Of a DNA stretch of 64,000 bases, positions 9,306 through 19,761 are shown piece after piece (position 1 is the stretch's first letter; each line of letters starts with the position of its first letter). Under the pieces are notes generated by a model. The model ran no database searches. It was not told the DNA's origin and was given only the letters and a program-made list of their open reading frames with translations. A program made the position numbers and the translations under genes. Source of the stretch: Selaginella moellendorffii (taxonomy: Eukaryota > Streptophyta > Lycopodiopsida > Selaginellales > Selaginellaceae); NCBI RefSeq assembly GCF_000143415.4, contig NW_003314284.1, positions 533,805 to 597,804 on the forward strand, given 5' to 3'.

Positions 9306-11588
9306 TTATAAAGCCAGGTAGAATGCGGGTATGAAGCTGGCAACAGTAGCAATGGCGAATACGAGGCGCGAGAATTTCTCATCTTCTCGAGGCGCCGGCA
9401 TTGCGCCACCGCCATCCTCCTGCCGGCAACGATTGATCAAGGGGTATCCACAAAGGTTGTTGTTTGATCCGAAACTCGAAGGGTCAAATCTGGTGTTAAA
9501 TCCATTCCCGCCTGGAATGCGTCCTTGCAGATGGTTCCCGCTGGCATTGAAGCCCCCCAGGAATCCTAGCTGGGTGAGCGACCAGGGAATCTCTCCTTGC
9601 AGGCGGTTGCTCGAGAGGTCCAGAGATTCCAGGTTTTGGAGCTGACCAAGCTCGCCAGGGATGCTACCGCTGAATCTATTGAAGGATAGGTTCAAGTTCC
9701 TGAGGCCGGCGAGCTTTCCAAGCTCCGAGGGAATGGTGCCAGTGAGATTGTTGGAGGAGACATCTATGGAGGTGGTGGAGGAGTAGATGTCACCAACAAT
9801 CCTGAACTTTCCTTTCCAATTGAGGAGAATGGAATAGCCCTCCATCTGTTGGAAAAACTCTCGGCTGCTCTCGAAGGCCTGCCTCCAGTCAAAATACACA
9901 CTGTTGCCAAAGTGTTGGATCCACTGGGTGAAGATTTCCTTCCAGTCCAGGATTCTGGGAAAGAAGAGCACAGTGTTCCTGTTTCCCGAGACGTCTTGTA
10001 GGCCGCGCAGTCCCTCCAGCCTTTCGGGAAGCGGTCCTTGCAAGTTGTTGTGCGAGAGGTCGAGGATTTGCAGCGAGGACAAATTTCCGAAGCACCGTGG
10101 AATGGAGCCTTGGAGATGGTTCCAGGCGAGGCTGAGTACGTGCATGTTGAGAAAGCCGCACAGTGGAGCCGGCAAAGTCCCCGTGAGATGGTTCCGGCTC
10201 AGATCCAGGAACACGAGATGGCTTCTGCTGGTGGTGATCATGCCGAGATCGACATTGCCACTTAAGTTGTTCCTGGAGAGATCAAGCATAACCACTGTGG
10301 TGAAGTAGCTTGGTGGAATGGAGCCCGAGAAGTTGTTACTACCAGCCGAGATGGTCAACAAGCTTGGCAAGCTTCCAACTCCGGCAGGGAGCTCGCCACT
10401 GAGCCAGTTGCCAGAGAGAGTCAGAAAGACGAGGGAGGTGGCGCTGTTGATGCTCGCTGGAATGCTGCCTTGGAACCGGTTACCAGAGATGTCGAAATCG
10501 CGGAGGCTTGACGTAAACAAGGAGCTTGGAAGTTGCCCCTCGAGCTGGTTACTAGAGGCGTAGAAGATCTCCAGTCGCGTACAGTTGGAGAAGGAGGGAG
10601 GAATGCTGCCGGATATCTGGTTTACATTGACGCTGAAGAACTTGAGAGTGTCTCTACGGCAGACGTTTGGCGGCAGCGGTCCGGTGAGGCGATTGAGCGC
10701 TACGTCGAACTCCTCGAGCTCAGAGTGGAGGCCAAACTCTTGGGGGATCTCGCCAACAAAGCTGTTTTGGAAGAGCCACACACGTTTCAAGCTTGGAAGC
10801 CTGGCGAGCTCCACAGGGATTTCGCCGCTCAGATTGTTGGCTTGGACGTAGATTCCTTCCAGATGAACGAGCCGAGAAACGTTGCGAGGAATGGGTCCAG
10901 TGAGGGAGTTTTTCCAGAGGAGGAGCTCACGCAGCATGGCAAAGCTCCAAATCTCACCAGGTATTTCTCCGCGCAGCTTGTTGTTCGCCAGTGACAATCT
11001 TCTCAGGTTTTTCGACGTGATGTTCACGGGAATTGTGCCGGTCAGGTTGTTGCCGGAGAGGTCCAGTTCCTGTAAACTCGGCAGGGTCATCACATCCTGC
11101 GGGATTCCCCCTTGGAGCTCATTGTTTGAGAGATCAAGCTGCGACAACCGACTAAGATTTCCAAAGCCAGCGGCTGGGAGCTGCCCCGAGAAAAGATTGG
11201 AGCTCAAGTTGAGGTACCTGAGCTTGTTGCACGATCCCAGAAACTCTCTTGGAAAGCCTCCACTGAAGCTGTTGTTCGACAGGTCGATGCTCTCCAAGTT
11301 TGGAAGCATGCAAAGCTTGGGATAAAGCTGTCCGCGCAAGCTCATACCGGAGAGATTCAGTCCTTGAACCGAGGAACTGGAGCTGTCGCACGCCACTCCA
11401 ATCCAGACGCATGGATTTGGATCTCGGCTGGTGCTCCAGTCGCTTAAGATCCAGGTCGTGTTGCTCTCCAGATTGGATCGAAACTGCAAAAGAACCGCAA
11501 CCTCGTCCTGTAAGAGCGCAGAGCCTGGAGATGGAAGCAGTGGCGCCAAGGAAAAGAGGAGCAGTGAAAACCATATTGCCGCGTTCAT
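9306..11588 (-). CDS. leucine-rich-repeat receptor-like protein (LRR-RLP, no kinase)
   Basis: Intronless, 760 residues from the ATG at 11588. An in-frame ATG at 11639 would put 17 residues before the signal peptide, so it was not used. Order: signal peptide (AAIWFSLLLFSLAPLLPSPGSA), LRRNT cap ending in PCVWIGVACD, about 20 plant-type LRRs (LxxLxLSxNxLxGxIP), an island region near residues 560-630 (FFQQMEGYSILLNWKGKF), four more LRRs, C-terminal cap (NNNLCGYPLINRC) and a terminal membrane segment (LVFAIATVASFIPAFYLAL) with almost no cytosolic tail. This is the RLP layout: a cell-surface ligand receptor that needs partner kinases to signal. The ligand is unknown, defence or development being the usual roles. 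A decayed partial copy lies 1 kb upstream at 12525-13290. Confidence 0.92.
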   Translation of the reverse strand: MNAAIWFSLLLFSLAPLLPSPGSALLQDEVAVLLQFRSNLESNTTWILSDWSTSRDPNPCVWIGVACDSSSSSVQGLNLSGMSLRGQLYPKLCMLPNLESIDLSNNSFSGGFPREFLGSCNKLRYLNLSSNLFSGQLPAAGFGNLSRLSQLDLSNNELQGGIPQDVMTLPSLQELDLSGNNLTGTIPVNITSKNLRRLSLANNKLRGEIPGEIWSFAMLRELLLWKNSLTGPIPRNVSRLVHLEGIYVQANNLSGEIPVELARLPSLKRVWLFQNSFVGEIPQEFGLHSELEEFDVALNRLTGPLPPNVCRRDTLKFFSVNVNQISGSIPPSFSNCTRLEIFYASSNQLEGQLPSSLFTSSLRDFDISGNRFQGSIPASINSATSLVFLTLSGNWLSGELPAGVGSLPSLLTISAGSNNFSGSIPPSYFTTVVMLDLSRNNLSGNVDLGMITTSRSHLVFLDLSRNHLTGTLPAPLCGFLNMHVLSLAWNHLQGSIPRCFGNLSSLQILDLSHNNLQGPLPERLEGLRGLQDVSGNRNTVLFFPRILDWKEIFTQWIQHFGNSVYFDWRQAFESSREFFQQMEGYSILLNWKGKFRIVGDIYSSTTSIDVSSNNLTGTIPSELGKLAGLRNLNLSFNRFSGSIPGELGQLQNLESLDLSSNRLQGEIPWSLTQLGFLGGFNASGNHLQGRIPGGNGFNTRFDPSSFGSNNNLCGYPLINRCRQEDGGGAMPAPREDEKFSRLVFAIATVASFIPAFYLAL

Positions 11589-12524
11589 CTTTGAGACGCC
11601 TCTGGCTCGCAAGAAGTTATCTAAGGCAACGATGAACAAAATAGAATTTTTCTTCTATCAGCGATTCGTTGAAACGACTTGGAGGAGATCCTTGGAAAGC
11701 TTCGTTCCGCTACATCTTTAAAGAAAAGAGTGGACCTTGGTGAAGAAGAAGAAGTGAAACACGCAAGTAAATATGAAGAGTGTTCCTTTGGCCCCGTCAA
11801 AGGAACTGTTATTGCCATTGACATTCATCGTCAACCACTTCATGCAAGGATTTGTTTTCCAGTAAGGTGGCAGGTCAAGCGCCGCTTGGCAATACGACCA
11901 TCTTCGTGAGTCTTGTTAATCAGATCCTCTAGCGGCGAGAAATTGGCCTGGACAGAAACCATTGTCTCCAGATGTTTCGAAAGCCAGGGAGCCGCACTAG
12001 AGCACCAATCACTGTTTTCTCTGCATTATTGGATTCCAGCCGACGCAAATCACCATCTTAAACACTCCCTTGTCCGAAAGGCCTAGATAAATCCATGCGC
12101 CCCTCAAAGCGATGGGATGAGCTAGCCTTCCATTTTATCTGCTTGATCGAAATGTATGCAACATGTGGCAGCATGGACTCTCAGGTACCGATCTATTGCA
12201 CCTACCTCGGATTCTTCACCAACGAGTTTCTCGATCTACTTACAGGGAGCTGCACAATAGGATCGAACTTTAGCTTGCTATGAAAGTAAAAATAATTTGC
12301 TACTCCAACTCTTGTCATTTTGATCAATTGGAAGTTTATAACTATAATCATGTTTATAATTTATCAACACAAGGCTCAAGAAAGGTTTTGGATATGGCAT
12401 AGGATTAATATGTTATTATACAGCTCTTTATGAACACATTATAGATTGTTTTCCACACAGCCCAGCGTGTAAGTATGCATGGTTAACAGCTTTTTGCTTC
12501 TAGGCAGTATATTTGTATAACACC
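11589..12524. other. upstream region of the RLP gene; contains a short PPR-like remnant
   Basis: Presumed promoter of the RLP gene. A plus-strand frame at 12095-12283 contains LIEMYATCGSMDSQVP, which resembles one PLS-type PPR motif (LIDMYAKCGS) and may be a gene-fragment remnant. The segment 11865-11965 is partly repeated at 13220-13290, showing that flanking DNA was duplicated together with the RLP. Confidence 0.45.
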
Positions 12525-13290
12525 AGATGGCTGTTGCTGGTGATCAACATCGCCGCTTAAGTTGTTCCTGGGCATGACCACTATGGTAAAAGTAGCTAGG
12601 CCGAATGGAGCCCGAGAGTTGGCAAGCTTCCAACTCCTGCACTGAGCCAGTTGCTAGAGAGAGTCAGAAAGGCGATCGCTGGAACGCTGCTTTGGAACCG
12701 GTTACCAGAGATTCGAAATCACGCAGGCTTGACGTAAACAAGGAGCTTGGATCGCCCTCAGGTTACTAGAGGCGTAGAAACAGTTGGAGGAGGGAGGAAT
12801 GCTTCCCGATATCTGGTTTACGTAGAACGCTGAAGAACCTGAGAGTGTCTCTATGGTAGACGTTTGGCGGCAGCAGTATCGTCGAGGCGATTGAGCGCTG
12901 CGTCGGACTCCTCGAGCTCGGAGTGGAGGCCGAACTCTTTTCGGGATCTCGCCGTCGAAGCTGTTTTGGAAGAGCCACACACGTTTTGAACAAGCTTGGA
13001 AGCGTGGCAAGCTCCACACCGCTCAGATTGTTGTCTTGGACGTAGGTGAACAAGCCAAGAAACGTTGCGAGGGAATGGCCAAGCTCCCAATCTTACCAGA
13101 TGTTTCTCCGCTTAGCTTGTTGTCCGTGACAAATCTTCTCAGGTTTCTCAACGTGACCTTCGCAAGAAAATAGCAGTAGTGTTCCTCTGGTATTTCCATT
13201 TGAAAATCATTTGATTCACCGTGAACCGCAAGGTGGCACGTCAAGGGCAACCTTGTTAATCAGATCCTCTGGCCTGGACAGAAAACCATG
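12525..13290 (-). pseudogene. decayed partial duplicate of the LRR-RLP gene
   Basis: Nucleotide blocks match the RLP gene in the same order and orientation, for example GGAATGGAGCCCGAGA-type and GAAGAGCCACACACGTTT segments. Roughly 12535-13165 corresponds to coding sequence 10215-11020, and 13220-13290 to upstream sequence 11865-11960. The part coding for the N-terminal LRRs, the LRRNT cap and the signal peptide is missing, and many small deletions break the frame (short frames reading RVWLFQNSFDGEIP and YVNQISGSIPPS in different phases). It is a tandem-duplicate relic with no product expected. Confidence 0.85.
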
Positions 13291-13356
13291 CGCTAACTTT
13301 TGTTTTAGAAATTCAAACAAGAAAATACTATAGATCTAGTACTAGCGTAGCTGTAC

Positions 13357-14843
13357 TCAAACACTTGGATCGTTTACGTGTCCGACGAAGAGCACCACCC
13401 CAGTGGCATCCTCTCTCACCAAAAACATAAACGGATGATCCGCCACGAAGTCTTCGGGCTCCATCTGCACATTCAAAGCCCGGAGTGTCACCACCGCGGC
13501 GCTGGCGGCGGCGGCCTCGGTCCCCTCCTCGTTCACCTCCACAAACGCCTTGTGAAAAACGTCCGAGATGAAGAGATCGTCCCCCGGAGAGCCTTCCACC
13601 ATGCCCGAGAAGTCGGCGTGCGGCGGCGAGAATGCGAGGTCCAAGCCCATCCGCTTGAGCAGCTCCGGCGCTTGGACCCCCAGCGAGATCTTGAACTTCG
13701 GGAGCTGGAAGTCGCCCACTTCCACCTCGTGGATGCCCGCGAGCGCGTTTCCCATGGATTCGGCGTCGTGGAGGCTGCTGACGAGCGCCGGCAGGCCCTG
13801 GAGCTCGGCCGGGAGGAGAACGTACATGGAAAAGCTGCGTGGGTCGTCGCCGCGCTGGTAGGGGAGGCGGAGGACCTTGAAGGAGCCGTGGTTCTTGATA
13901 AAGTGCTTCTTGCTGCTGCGCATCATAAGGACTTCCTTGGTCTTGCCGCTGGGGAGGTGGAAGATCCCGTCGCGGGTTTGCGATGGATCCAGCTGCTTCT
14001 GCCAGGCGCCCTTGAAGTAGATCGCGCTGGCGAGGATGAGGCGGGTTTGGGGATCCACCGAGCCCTCGGGGAGGAGCTCCTCGATCTTCTTCTTGGTTGC
14101 CTCCGCCACCCACGAGTTGACGAGACCGCGGGATTCTTGTGCCTGGCATCTCAGTTCGCTATGTGAGAACTATCCAAGAACTCAAAGAAACAAAGCAATT
14201 CATGATCGCCCAAGCTCGAAGGAAAGACGATTCATGAATCACATCGATCACATCGATCAAAGAAACAAAATCACGATCGCCCAAAGAAAAATACAATCTA
14301 TCGACCATCAAGCAGTGAAGAGAGAAAAGCATGAGCACTTAAGAAAAAGCAAACAGTCGCTCCAATCAAAGAAGAGAGAAAGTGAAGAGCAAACTTTACC
14401 TTGTTCTTGAAATCCACGGGCCTGGCAGAAGCTCCATAGTTCTTCTCGATGATCTCCTTGTACTCGCCGCGGAGCTTCAAGCTCTGCTCCACCCAGACTC
14501 CATTGGCGAGGCTGAGCTCCGGCGCGCGGGGATCCGATCGCGCCACGCCCAGCAGCACCGAATTGAGCTGCTGCGCGAAATCGTGCATGAGAGACCCGTT
14601 TGGCAGCCTGACCACGGAGGTGAGCTGCTCCAGCGTCTGGCCCTTTGCTCCCGCGGCCGCCATCGCCATGGCCATGGCAATGCTAAGCGGAGACAGCACC
14701 ACATTCTTCTCGTTGTGCTGCTCCTCTCGATCGGTGCTGCTGCTGCCCTGTGGCTTGGATTCCTGCTGCTGCTGCTGCCATACCTGCTTGTAGAGATCGA
14801 GCGTGAAGCTCGTCTGATCGTGGATCATCCGGACCAGCTCCAT
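13357..14843 (-). CDS. serpin, plant LR-type (serine/cysteine protease inhibitor)
   Basis: Two exons, 14400-14843 and 13357-14142, with a 257-nt phase-0 intron, giving 409 residues. The serpin fold is clear: ANGVWVEQSLKL, VNSWVAEATKKKIEELLP, LILASAIYFKGAW, and the C-terminal signature DHPFMFLVREDATGVVLFVGHV. The hinge EEGTEAAAA (353-361) is canonical for inhibitory serpins, and the predicted scissile bond is Arg369-Ala370 in VTLRAL, like the LR centre of AtSerpin1. It is therefore likely to trap Arg-specific proteases such as metacaspases or RD21-like enzymes in the cytosol, limiting cell death. A poly-Gln stretch (WQQQQQE, residues 22-28), encoded by a CTG/CAG-type repeat, and a following Ser-rich linker make it longer than the usual ~390 residues. 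No signal peptide. Confidence 0.93.
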
Positions 14844-15029
14844 GTCGGTGGTGGTGGTATGCTAGTGAAGATGACCTAATGAGATTAGTGTGTTGTTGCC
14901 TGGCACGCGCTCTTTTTAAATTAAAGGTCATGGACACGTCATAGATTGATCACAGTGAAATACCTTGACGAATCCACCACAGCCGAAGAGGAGTGCCACC
15001 ATTGCCTCAAAGTTGAGCGTCTTATAAGT

Positions 15030-15212
15030 ATTTATTTTTTTAGATAAATTTTAAAAATGTAAATATATGTACATATTACCTTGCCTAGGTATATAATAAT
15101 ATAACATATGAATTGTTTATTCGGGATTGAATCTACTCCATCCATTTTGTATATAAATAAGGGTATAAATCCCAATCAATATAATTATTTCTATATCTTG
15201 AGCACATATTTA
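15030..15212 (+). mobile_element. solo or partial LTR (copy a) of a short LTR-element family
   Basis: This block resembles the reverse complement of 35305-35464 over its length: shared ATATTACCTTG, AACATATG, ACTCCATCCATTTTGTATATAA and the distal TTCTATATC part. TATATAA is a plausible LTR TATA box. It is directly followed at 15223 by sequence that also matches the interior of the 33-35 kb element. Confidence 0.55.
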
Positions 15213-15222
15213 TATTTATCTT

Positions 15223-15520
15223 ATGGTGGTGAAGTGTTTTATTAAAAAAGCTCATCTATTTTTTTCTTCTTCCATAATATTTCTTCCTCAATTTTTCTTA
15301 CTTTCTCCTTTTTGTATTAATGCTTTAAACACTTTTTTGTTCAAAGAAGGGGGGATAAAGGATGGACATGAGTCTAACTTTAATAATAGAGTGAGAATGA
15401 GTGGATATGGTAGTGGAATGAGTATGAGCCCAAATCCTAATCCACATATTTATAACTTTCATAAAGAGTTATATTGAATAGTTGTAATAATGGAGTGAGG
15501 TCGAATATACATGGTAAAAT
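15223..15520 (+). mobile_element. internal fragment of the same element family
   Basis: The translated frame contains FLPQFFLLSPFC and NNRVRMSGY, matching the minus-strand interior at 33990-34240 (FLPQFFLLSHFC, NNRVRMSGY). A degenerate GGAGTGAGG/GAATGAGT motif recurs several times in both copies. This is conserved repeat DNA, not a supported gene. Confidence 0.5.
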
Positions 15521-15960
15521 AAAAATTACCACAACAAATCAAATGTTTCAAAATTTACATTTTCTTTGAAAAAGGCATAAAAAGAATGTAAAAGATAAAT
15601 GGAGTAAGTCTAACTCCTTATATGCGGTGTTAGATGAAGGTGAAAGTGATAAATCTGAGTTAATACAAGTCTTAAATATTAATCCAAGGAAAGTAAATGA
15701 TTATAAATTTAAGTTAATAGAGTTGGTGGGCAGACTTAAAGGTAGGATGTGTTATTTGCTATAATAACATTTTGTAAATTGAAATGACTCTTAAAGTCCT
15801 TTCCTTTAATTTAGTATTAGGCTTCAAGGTTAGTAGCTGCACTCTAAACCCTATAATTACTAATAAATAAATTTGAAATTAATATAGTTTAAAACATCTA
15901 ATCATTAATTTTTGTTTTAGCTACTAATTTTAAAATGTGACAAATTAGTTTTATGAGTAC

Positions 15961-16070
15961 TTAAGATATGGGAATAAATACATTAATTGGGGTTAAAACC
16001 CCTACTTATATACATGAATAGATGGACCAGATTTGAAAATTTTGGACCATAGTCTATAATCATGTAACAA
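15961..16070 (-). mobile_element. LTR fragment (copy b) of the short LTR-element family
   Basis: Shares TATGGGAATAAATACATTAATT, the run CCTACTTATATACA and GATGGACCA with the LTRs at 33071 and 35305, in the same orientation as those and opposite to copy a. Confidence 0.5.
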
Positions 16071-17078
16071 AACTTTCAAATGTTTCATTTAAGTTATTTC
16101 ATTTTTTCATTTTCTAGAAGGGAGGATAGTGTAATGTTTGTAAATATATATATATATATATAACACTTTACCTAAGTAATTTTAATTATAGTACTATAAT
16201 GTATAGAATTTCTAAATCTGGTCCATCTAAATTATAATTAAATACCTAATAATAAGTTAATATAATAATTACTTTGTGATTGTCTATGATAAGAGGAAGT
16301 TTATATAGAAAAAAGGAGGTTAAATGTCAAATTATTTATTTCAAAGTTGAAATGTCATTTTCACACATTTCAAAATAAAATATTAACAGAAAAGCCTAAA
16401 GTATAAGTTTGTTTAACATATTAAATGAATTTAATTTAAATTATCATAACATAGCTAATAAAAACGTTATTTTATTTAAATTTTATATAACATAATTTGT
16501 AGTGCATAACATGAATAGCATAATTTATAACATAAATATTATACTTTTAAAACTTTATTGAGTTTAAAAATTAATCTCCTCTACTATTACAAAATCCTTC
16601 TAATGAGTACAATTTAAAATTTAATTTAAATATACTTAGTGTATTTAATATATTATATTTATTATTTTTCTAAAAAAATATTTATAAAATTAAATTTCAA
16701 AGTGTGTATAACATTTTTTGGGTTTTGGGTTGTAGATTGGATAGTGTGAATAAATACAAACATGGAAAATGAAAATTTTATTTATATTATTACTATGTTT
16801 TTATATATAATTTACATATATTATTGAACATATGTAAAGTAGTAAAATGATGTGCCAAGTATCTTCTGTCTCATTATAAATATTTTTGTAAAAAAAAGTA
16901 TAAATATCATATTATATAGAATATGTTTATGTTTTTCTTCCATTTATTTTTATTTATATAAGTTGTTATATGTTTTAGTTTTTTAATTAAATATAATTTT
17001 AATTTTAATTTTTAGAAAATTAGTTATTTTATATACAACCAAATTTTTATCCTTTAGTCTTTTATAATATTAATTCAT

Positions 17079-17081
<3 letters not shown>

Positions 17082-17124
<43 letters not shown>
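17082..17124. repeat. (TA)n microsatellite
   Basis: About 21 uninterrupted TA units. Confidence 0.95.
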
Positions 17125-17128
<4 letters not shown>

Positions 17129-17723
17129 TTATTAGGCAAAGTAACTATCTTTAAAATGATGTAACTATTTATGTTTTTAAGTTATTATAAATAAATTATA
17201 TTATTATATTGTTATAAATACTTTTATTTTCCTAATATAAATTTATTTGGAAAAAATAGTTTGAAAATAATTAAAGCATAATATCAAATTTATTATTAAC
17301 ACAATAGTAAGTCCACGTTTATATTTAATTACATCTGTAAAATAATATAAGTACATGACTTAAGTAATTAAGGACACTAGTAAAATTATATTCCGGGATT
17401 GGGCTTTTTGGGCGGGTGTGCGCTGTGTGAGAGAATCTCGCGCCAGGGTACGCAAGATCGGCGCTATTCCTTGGCCGCACATCGCAATCCGAGCTCCGGC
17501 GGGCTGCCGCGAGCTGATTCATCTCCGCGATCGCTGCCCGCCCCTTCAAATGTGGCTTCTTGCGTGCTGCTCAAGCAACGCAATTTAGATGCGCCGGGAG
17601 GCAGTGGCGTCTGCGGCGGCGCCGAGACGACGCCCGGGGGCAGCGGCGGCGGTGAGGCGTTGAGGCGGCGATGGGCGCTGGAGTTCTAGGTCTTGGTGCG
17701 CAATTGCTGGTGGGCTAGGTCAT

Positions 17724-18571
17724 ATGGCACAGACTGCTGCGGGAGGCAATGGATCGGGGGAAAGATCCGTGAAATGCTCGTACAGGAGGGTCACCATGCT
17801 GATTTGCACCGTGAATTTGATCGCGGTGCTCTATGTTCTTCACAGCTTGCTAGGTCCCCGCTACTTGAGCTCCTCGTTAGCTAGCGTTGCTCGTGGTGGT
17901 CACGGTAAGCTTGCCTCTTTCTTTCCTTCTTTTTCGTCTTCTTTTCCTCTCTCGTTCGTTCTTCCTTCTTTCCTTCTTTCGTTCTTCCTTTTTTTCTTTC
18001 TTTCGTATGAGAAAAATTCAGCTCTAGGAAAATGTGCCTGGCCAAAGGAAGAACTTGTCAAGCGGGGATGTTTACTTGTCTCTCCTTCTTTCCCGCTTTG
18101 ACAAAAAACTATTTTTTTCTTTGAACCTTACTCGATTTCATTCCAGCGACTAAGTACTCCGAGGAGGAGCTCCAGAAAATACGAGAGTCGCTGGAGGCCC
18201 GGAAAGCAGTGGAGCCTCACGAACTTATGAGACGGGTTTGTTCGTTCTTTTCTCTCTTTAGATCGCAAGAACAAAGTGAGCTAAAACAACAAATGGTGTT
18301 GCGAATCCAGGTGAAGGAGATTCAAGACGAGGCCGATTCCGATGTGTCCAGGACCAAAGAAATCGGCAATGCCCGGCAGAGAGCCGCAGACGTGCTCGCG
18401 CAGCGTCTCAAGGAGCTCAAGGAAGTGAACAACCAGATAAATCAGCAAGGTAACCTCTGATTCCTTTCGTGACTGTCAAAAAAAATCTCAAGGCTTCCCT
18501 TCCAAGCAGCGCTCGAGGAGTGGCGGAAGAAGAGGCTTGAAGGCGTCAAGAAACGCAAAGAAAAGATGTAA
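17724..18571 (+). CDS. small single-pass membrane protein with coiled-coil tail, unrecognised family
   Basis: Three exons (17724-17904, 18147-18449, 18510-18571) encode 181 residues. A short basic N terminus (SVKCSYRRVT) precedes one membrane segment (MLICTVNLIAVLYVLHSLL). The remainder is highly charged and helical with coiled-coil character (EEELQKIRESLEARKAVEPHEL; RAADVLAQRLKELKEVNNQINQ; ALEEWRKKRLEGVKKRKEKM). The arrangement resembles small plant transmembrane proteins of unknown function that I cannot name. A GT...AG pair around 18236-18261 would remove a 26-nt segment. That is too short for a normal intron, so I read through it, giving the odd insert RVCSFFSLFR. The reading frame stays open either way only with read-through. 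Confidence 0.65.
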
Positions 18572-18701
18572 AAATCACACACAGTCACACGAGAGAAAGC
18601 ATCCTTTATTATTCGTATATAAAAGGTTTTCAAATTCGATTTCCCGGGAAGGGAGGAGCCCTAGAAAAAGAGCAAAGGTTTTTTAGGGTTTGTGGAGCGC
18701 G

Positions 18702-19151
18702 ATGGATCCAATTAGCTTGAAGCGAAGGAGGCGACGGGGAAAGAGAGGGGGTAAGCGCAGCCGAAGCATCAATTACAACCATGGGAAGTCGTTCGCACCA
18801 TCGAATTCGCCCCCTGAGGGCGACGCTCATCCCTTTGCTCGATTCGGCCCACAGGTAAGAACAGCTGATTGCTCAGTCCCCTATGGCGGCAATTGGAGTG
18901 GAGTGAGTGGAATCGGAGGCAGCGCGGGCGCGATGGACGAGCCCTACGTCCCTGAATTTGTCGTGGCCCCGCCTGTCGGTGCGATCGATGCTCCGCGGTT
19001 CATCTCTCCAATTCCGACTAGTTTATTGAGATTTGGCGAAGCCGGTGGTGGCGGCGGAGGGGGGAAAGGATTGCTTGCGTCGCAAAAGCAACCCCCCTTT
19101 TTCAGCCTGGATGATCTGCCCGAGTTTGTCTTCCCTACATACGCTTTCTAA
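18702..19151 (+). CDS. unrecognised basic N-terminal, Gly/Pro-rich protein
   Basis: An open frame of 149 residues starting 130 bp after the previous gene. It begins with a strong nuclear-localisation-like cluster (SLKRRRRRGKRGGKRSRS), continues with low-complexity Gly/Pro/Ala-rich sequence including a Gly7 run, and ends in FSLDDLPEFVFPTYAF. A TTTAGGGTTT (telo-box) sits 16-20 nt upstream of the ATG, as at other starts in this window. A strong donor-like CAG/GTAAGA at 18854 may mean part of the frame is intronic. No family recognised. Confidence 0.45.
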   Translation: MDPISLKRRRRRGKRGGKRSRSINYNHGKSFAPSNSPPEGDAHPFARFGPQVRTADCSVPYGGNWSGVSGIGGSAGAMDEPYVPEFVVAPPVGAIDAPRFISPIPTSLLRFGEAGGGGGGGKGLLASQKQPPFFSLDDLPEFVFPTYAF

Positions 19152-19761
19152 TCACCATAAAAAATCTAAGCCTCAAATTAAACATGGCACAAACCTGACA
19201 AACCCGATGTCATTAGCTCTCGTTTGCCACGAAAGGCCAGAAATTCTGACAAAAGTATGTTTACATTTGAATGTCATTATCTCTCCTAAGTCTTTGTTTG
19301 TCATAAAAGGCCAGAATTAATAATATGTTATCATAGACCATACACAGAGGACCAGCTTCTTGAACAAAACTGGATCCAGCCTCAATTGTCGAACTGCTTG
19401 GGATTGTCACTAAAAAGGATTTTGCTGTCACCACCCGAGTTTGCAGCTCTTCACTACACAGGTCTTCTCCTTTCATCCCAAGTAACAAGCCAGTGCTAGA
19501 GTTTAAAGCATGATCTATATTCCATCACATGGGAACTCTCATATGATTGGAAAAACAGGATTATAGAACATACATTGTGGTGTCTTAATTTGGACGATGA
19601 CAGCTTATATAATCCTATGACAGCGTATAACTGATGAATGTTATAGCTGTGATAATGCTTGCACACGACCTCCTATGCTTACCTTTTGTTTAGGTTTCTA
19701 AACACCGAATTATCTTATGGGATCTAGAACAACATTTACAAATATACTTTATCAGACTCTT
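19152..19761. other. intergenic between convergent genes, nothing recognised
   Basis: About 600 bp between the unrecognised plus-strand gene and the 3' end of the transporter. No gene or repeat seen. Confidence 0.5.

Larger units (their letters stand above)
15521..17390. other. AT-rich repeat desert
   Basis: Very AT-rich with no gene. It includes an LTR-like copy in opposite orientation at 15961-16070 (GGAATAAATACATTAATTGG, TTATATACATGAATAGATGGACC), a small TA run near 16146-16163 and the (TA)n microsatellite at 17082-17124. Confidence 0.6.

Noticed and set aside
9331..11635. Many long plus-strand frames across the RLP gene
   Set aside because: They are antisense shadows of the LRR coding sequence with no family resemblance.
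13378..14166. 262-codon plus-strand frame opposite the serpin
   Set aside because: Antisense to a clear serpin exon; GC-rich codon bias keeps the shadow frame open.
18236..18261. 26-nt intron in the membrane/coiled-coil gene
   Set aside because: Has GT and AG but is below plausible intron length; reading through keeps the frame open.
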